Assembly: GCA_950295325.1 (NCBI GenBank)
Contig: OX485807.1
Coordinates: 18,015,666-18,075,665, forward strand
DNA length: 60,000 bases
Origin: Polytrichum commune
Lineage: Eukaryota > Streptophyta > Polytrichopsida > Polytrichales > Polytrichaceae
Reading direction: 5' to 3'
The notes under the pieces are model-generated. The model did no database searches. It saw only the letters and a program-made list of their open reading frames with translations, and was not told the origin of the DNA. Below are positions 57,592-60,000 of this stretch, piece by piece (within the stretch, counting starts at the first letter, position 1; each line of letters opens with the position of its first letter). Made by a program: the position numbers and the translations under genes.

Positions 57592-58108
57592 TGAACGGAG
57601 AGAACCCACCCACCGACCCCTAGTTACACATCAACCGGTCGAGTTTGAGAGATAAATAAGCAGTCGAAGTTCCAGATTTCGGGAAAGTTACGGATCATTT
57701 TACAGGAATATATATGTGGAATATGTCTCAAACTAATAACGTAACCGGTTGGCCGCTTTGTTTCGCCGAGGTGGCACTACACGATTGGCTCTAAGCACAC
57801 AGGTTTGCAGATGATAACCTCAACATCCCAGCCGGTTATGATCATCTAAATCGGTTATGGTGACAGGTGACCCACTGTTTAGGTCACCTGCGCGGCTCAA
57901 CAAAGCGGCCAACCGGTTACGTCCGGTAATCGTTTTATTGGAACCGGTTATCGGTGCAGAACCGGTTCTGCACCAATAACCGGTTCCAATAAAACGATTA
58001 CCTAATACAAAACACTCAAAGGAGTACAACATGTAACCAGTTGGACTTGGAAACACGAGGGATCTCGACTGATTCGATTATGCCCAAAAATCTTCTCCCA
58101 GGCCACTG
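57592..58108 (+). mobile_element. AACCGGTT-family MITE, copy F, with nested palindromic insert
   Basis: Family text runs from tgaacggagagaaccc to about 57748 and resumes at about 58010 (aacatgtaaccagttggact) to cccaggccactg. Between lies about 260 bp of other sequence with inverted structure. Cgtaaccggttggccgcttt at about 57740 matches the complement of aaagcggccaaccggttacg at 57902-57921, and a 78-bp near-perfect palindrome follows. This is a composite of at least two rearrangements. Confidence 0.65.
57925..58002. repeat. 78-bp near-perfect palindrome
   Basis: Symmetric about aaccggtt at 57960-57967. The left arm begins ggtaatcgttttattggaac and the right arm ends with its complement, gttccaataaaacgattacc. 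One mismatch is visible (57952 against 57975). It could form a hairpin or cruciform with almost no loop. Confidence 0.92.
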
Positions 58109-58838
58109 AGCCCTGCCCATGCCCACCATGTGTGGTTTCCTTTCAACATTTCAAGAGAGGAGCACTGGCTATAGCTGTTGGAGCGACAAAGCCATATGTG
58201 GATGATATTATATGCATTTTCATCCAAATGCATACATGTATCATCAAATTTTTACTGATTCCATCCATTGTTTACGATTTTAAGGGGATTTATAGCGATT
58301 TCACTCATAAAAATGGGAAAAACCACACGGTGTTATAGTAGTTTATTTATATATTTGTGAATTAGCGATAGGTTGTCAGATTAGAAATCAGTAATGCACA
58401 CACATGTGTTCAACACATCTGAATTTGACATAATAAGTGATGTGCATATTTGCTATTATTATAATGATGGGACTGTATGTTTTATGATTTGATATGTTGA
58501 AAGGATTCCAACACACTAAATATATACATTTTCTGGATAGTTAGTGTTGGTGGGTATATATAGTATATATATATAGGGTGTACAACTCGGGAGGGGGTTG
58601 GGATTAGTCTCCTGAATTGGGGGTTTTTTATTTTTTATTTTTTTGAGGATAATCTACCAACCACCAATGTACCATGTGCAACATGAATAGTGAGCAGCTG
58701 AATATTGGTTCAATGACAAAAGTAATACCAAAACTAAATAAATAAATAAAATCACCCATATTAATTCTCTAGCAGAACAATTACCATGACCCACGCTCAT
58801 TTTCTACTAGAAATTTAATGTGGGTAAAAAATTTGAGT
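58109..58838. other. AT-rich DNA, no gene seen
   Basis: No recognised gene. Tatatata runs lie near 58550-58575. From about 58750 the 'acccatattaattctctag / ggcccacga' dispersed phrases seen at 16.1-16.3 kb begin. Confidence 0.4.
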
Positions 58839-59357
58839 GGCCCACGATGTGGATCACTTCACACACGAGACTGAGAGCCCGTGACCCTTACACTTCAAGC
58901 ACTCTCATTGGTAAAAAAAAACCGGAGCCGGTCCAAGTTCGCTTCACACTATGCTTGAGGGACCAACGGAGTATGTGAATGCAAGATGGACGTAAAGTCT
59001 ACACGGATTCTTACTTGGCATCGAACGGATCATGTTTCATGGTCACTTGGATTATTTTCAAAAACCACTTCTTGGAGGTAGGCCTAACACAAAACCAGGA
59101 GACCATGGCACTCCAAACACTCACAACCGTTGATTTATCCCATTTCATCATATATGAGGACCCGCACGAATAGAAACATTCATTGAAATCGCATTTGATT
59201 GAGAACCCAATCACACATGATTTCTTCACACTACACTTGAGGACCGGGGACCGCACTCCATGATGTTGGAGGTGTGTTGGGACGGCCTTTGGACACTTTC
59301 TTTTGGGCTCTCACCAACGTCACGGTCACGGCTCTTGGCTCAGGTGTGAAGTGGCCC
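58839..59357. repeat. inverted-repeat-bounded segment of about 0.5 kb
   Basis: The text gatcacttcacacacgagac, then tgagagcccgtgaccct (from 58852), resembles the reverse complement of the right side, gggccacttcacacctgagc then caagagccgtgaccgtg (59357 backwards). Inside, cttcacactatgcttgagg (about 58941) and cttcacactacacttgagga (about 59223) form a second related pair. It may be a foldback element. Limits are uncertain and the internal frames look random. Confidence 0.4.
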
Positions 59358-60000
59358 TGATCCTCATTGGGAGAATTACCGTGGGCTCTCAGAAATTAGT
59401 GTGGCCCGCAGTAATACGACAGTTCAAGTGTTTATATTATATACTGTCGGGTCGAGGCTGGCCCTAGCCTGCTGCTGGTGACAGGCTCCAACAAGATCTG
59501 CTATTGACCGTGCCCTGGCCCTGACAATAATCTCTGGCCCGGTCACAAGGCCTGTCAGCAGAATACTTATGTCGTGTGTCCTTGCTTCCTTCCTTTTCCG
59601 GTCCTTTCCTTCAATCCTTCAACCGGGATAGCCTGCCACATATAGTGTTCGCATTTGGACACATTAACTGTCGCATATCACGGAAAGTTGTTGAGTTTCG
59701 AACTCATGAAAGCGTCTCCTTCATCAACCCTTGCGGTTCCTCAAAAGCCTGCCACATGAGCCTGCAATAAGGTAAGGAAGAAGGGCCTTAAATGGTTACT
59801 TTTCCCCCCCTCCCAACTAGCCCACTTCTCCTATGAATATGAAACACGCGATTGGTATGAGATGGTTAACGTATTCCCTCTATTCTTTTGTCCAGTGAAC
59901 ATAGGTCCGGGGGTGGAACGAACAGACACTTCATTCACGTCGGCCTCCTAACGGAGACTGAAGTTCCTCCTCCTCCTCCTCCTCCTCCTGGTTAATGTAG
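59358..60000. other. gene-free end of window with repeat pieces
   Basis: Contains another copy of the aaggtaaggaagaagggcct / cccacttctcctatgaatat / acacgcgattgg family (59770-59870) and a (CTC)n run at about 59965-59989. A 64-codon frame at 59576-59770 does not resemble a known protein. Confidence 0.45.

Overview
This window looks like nuclear DNA of a land plant. A seed-free plant such as a moss is my best guess, but that is inference. The support is two spliced genes of the chalcone synthase superfamily with the plant-specific intron that splits a Cys codon, two spliced homologues of the plant protein SUO (BAH + TFIIS-N + GW motifs), a eukaryotic tRNA-Ser(UGA), and many plant-type transposable elements (hAT, PIF/Harbinger-like and Mutator-like MITEs, a LINE, a copia remnant) in AT-rich intergenic DNA.

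The layout is a large, interrupted inverted duplication. The left arm (about 2909-13545) carries a SUO-like gene on the + strand. The right arm (about 40661-51453) carries its mirror copy on the - strand. Inside them, also as mirror images, lie two type III polyketide synthase genes: exons between 22746 and 21095 on the - strand, and between 30595 and 32243 on the + strand. The order is therefore SUO> <PKS PKS> <SUO, symmetric about roughly 26.5-27.1 kb. Near that centre lie two copies of one MITE family in opposite orientation (26295-26518 and 26547-26769) and a tRNA-Ser gene with a decayed tandem copy. The DNA between the gene pairs shows no clear mirror similarity and is filled with unrelated repeats.

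The paralogues are not uniformly similar. In the SUO pair, exon 2, intron 2 and the first 1.4 kb of exon 3 are almost identical. They are followed by about 1.2 kb of strongly diverged coding sequence, then another near-identical tract, then a mildly diverged C-terminus. In the PKS pair, exon 2 is nearly identical down to silent sites while the intron and flanks are clearly diverged. This patchwork is what repeated gene conversion between inverted arms would produce. I regard it as the main discovery of the window.

The left end (1-2900) holds a decayed Tc1/mariner-like transposase and a decayed LINE reverse transcriptase. The spacer contains a complete-ended 1.76 kb hAT element with an 8-bp target duplication (36411-38170), a 1.43 kb TAA-flanked element (23759-25190), two short foldback elements, and an unusual array of about ten small hairpins sharing a GTCT-like loop (34130-34515). 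The right end (51.5-60 kb) is gene-free and repeat-rich. Apart from the four large genes and the tRNA I found no convincing functional gene.
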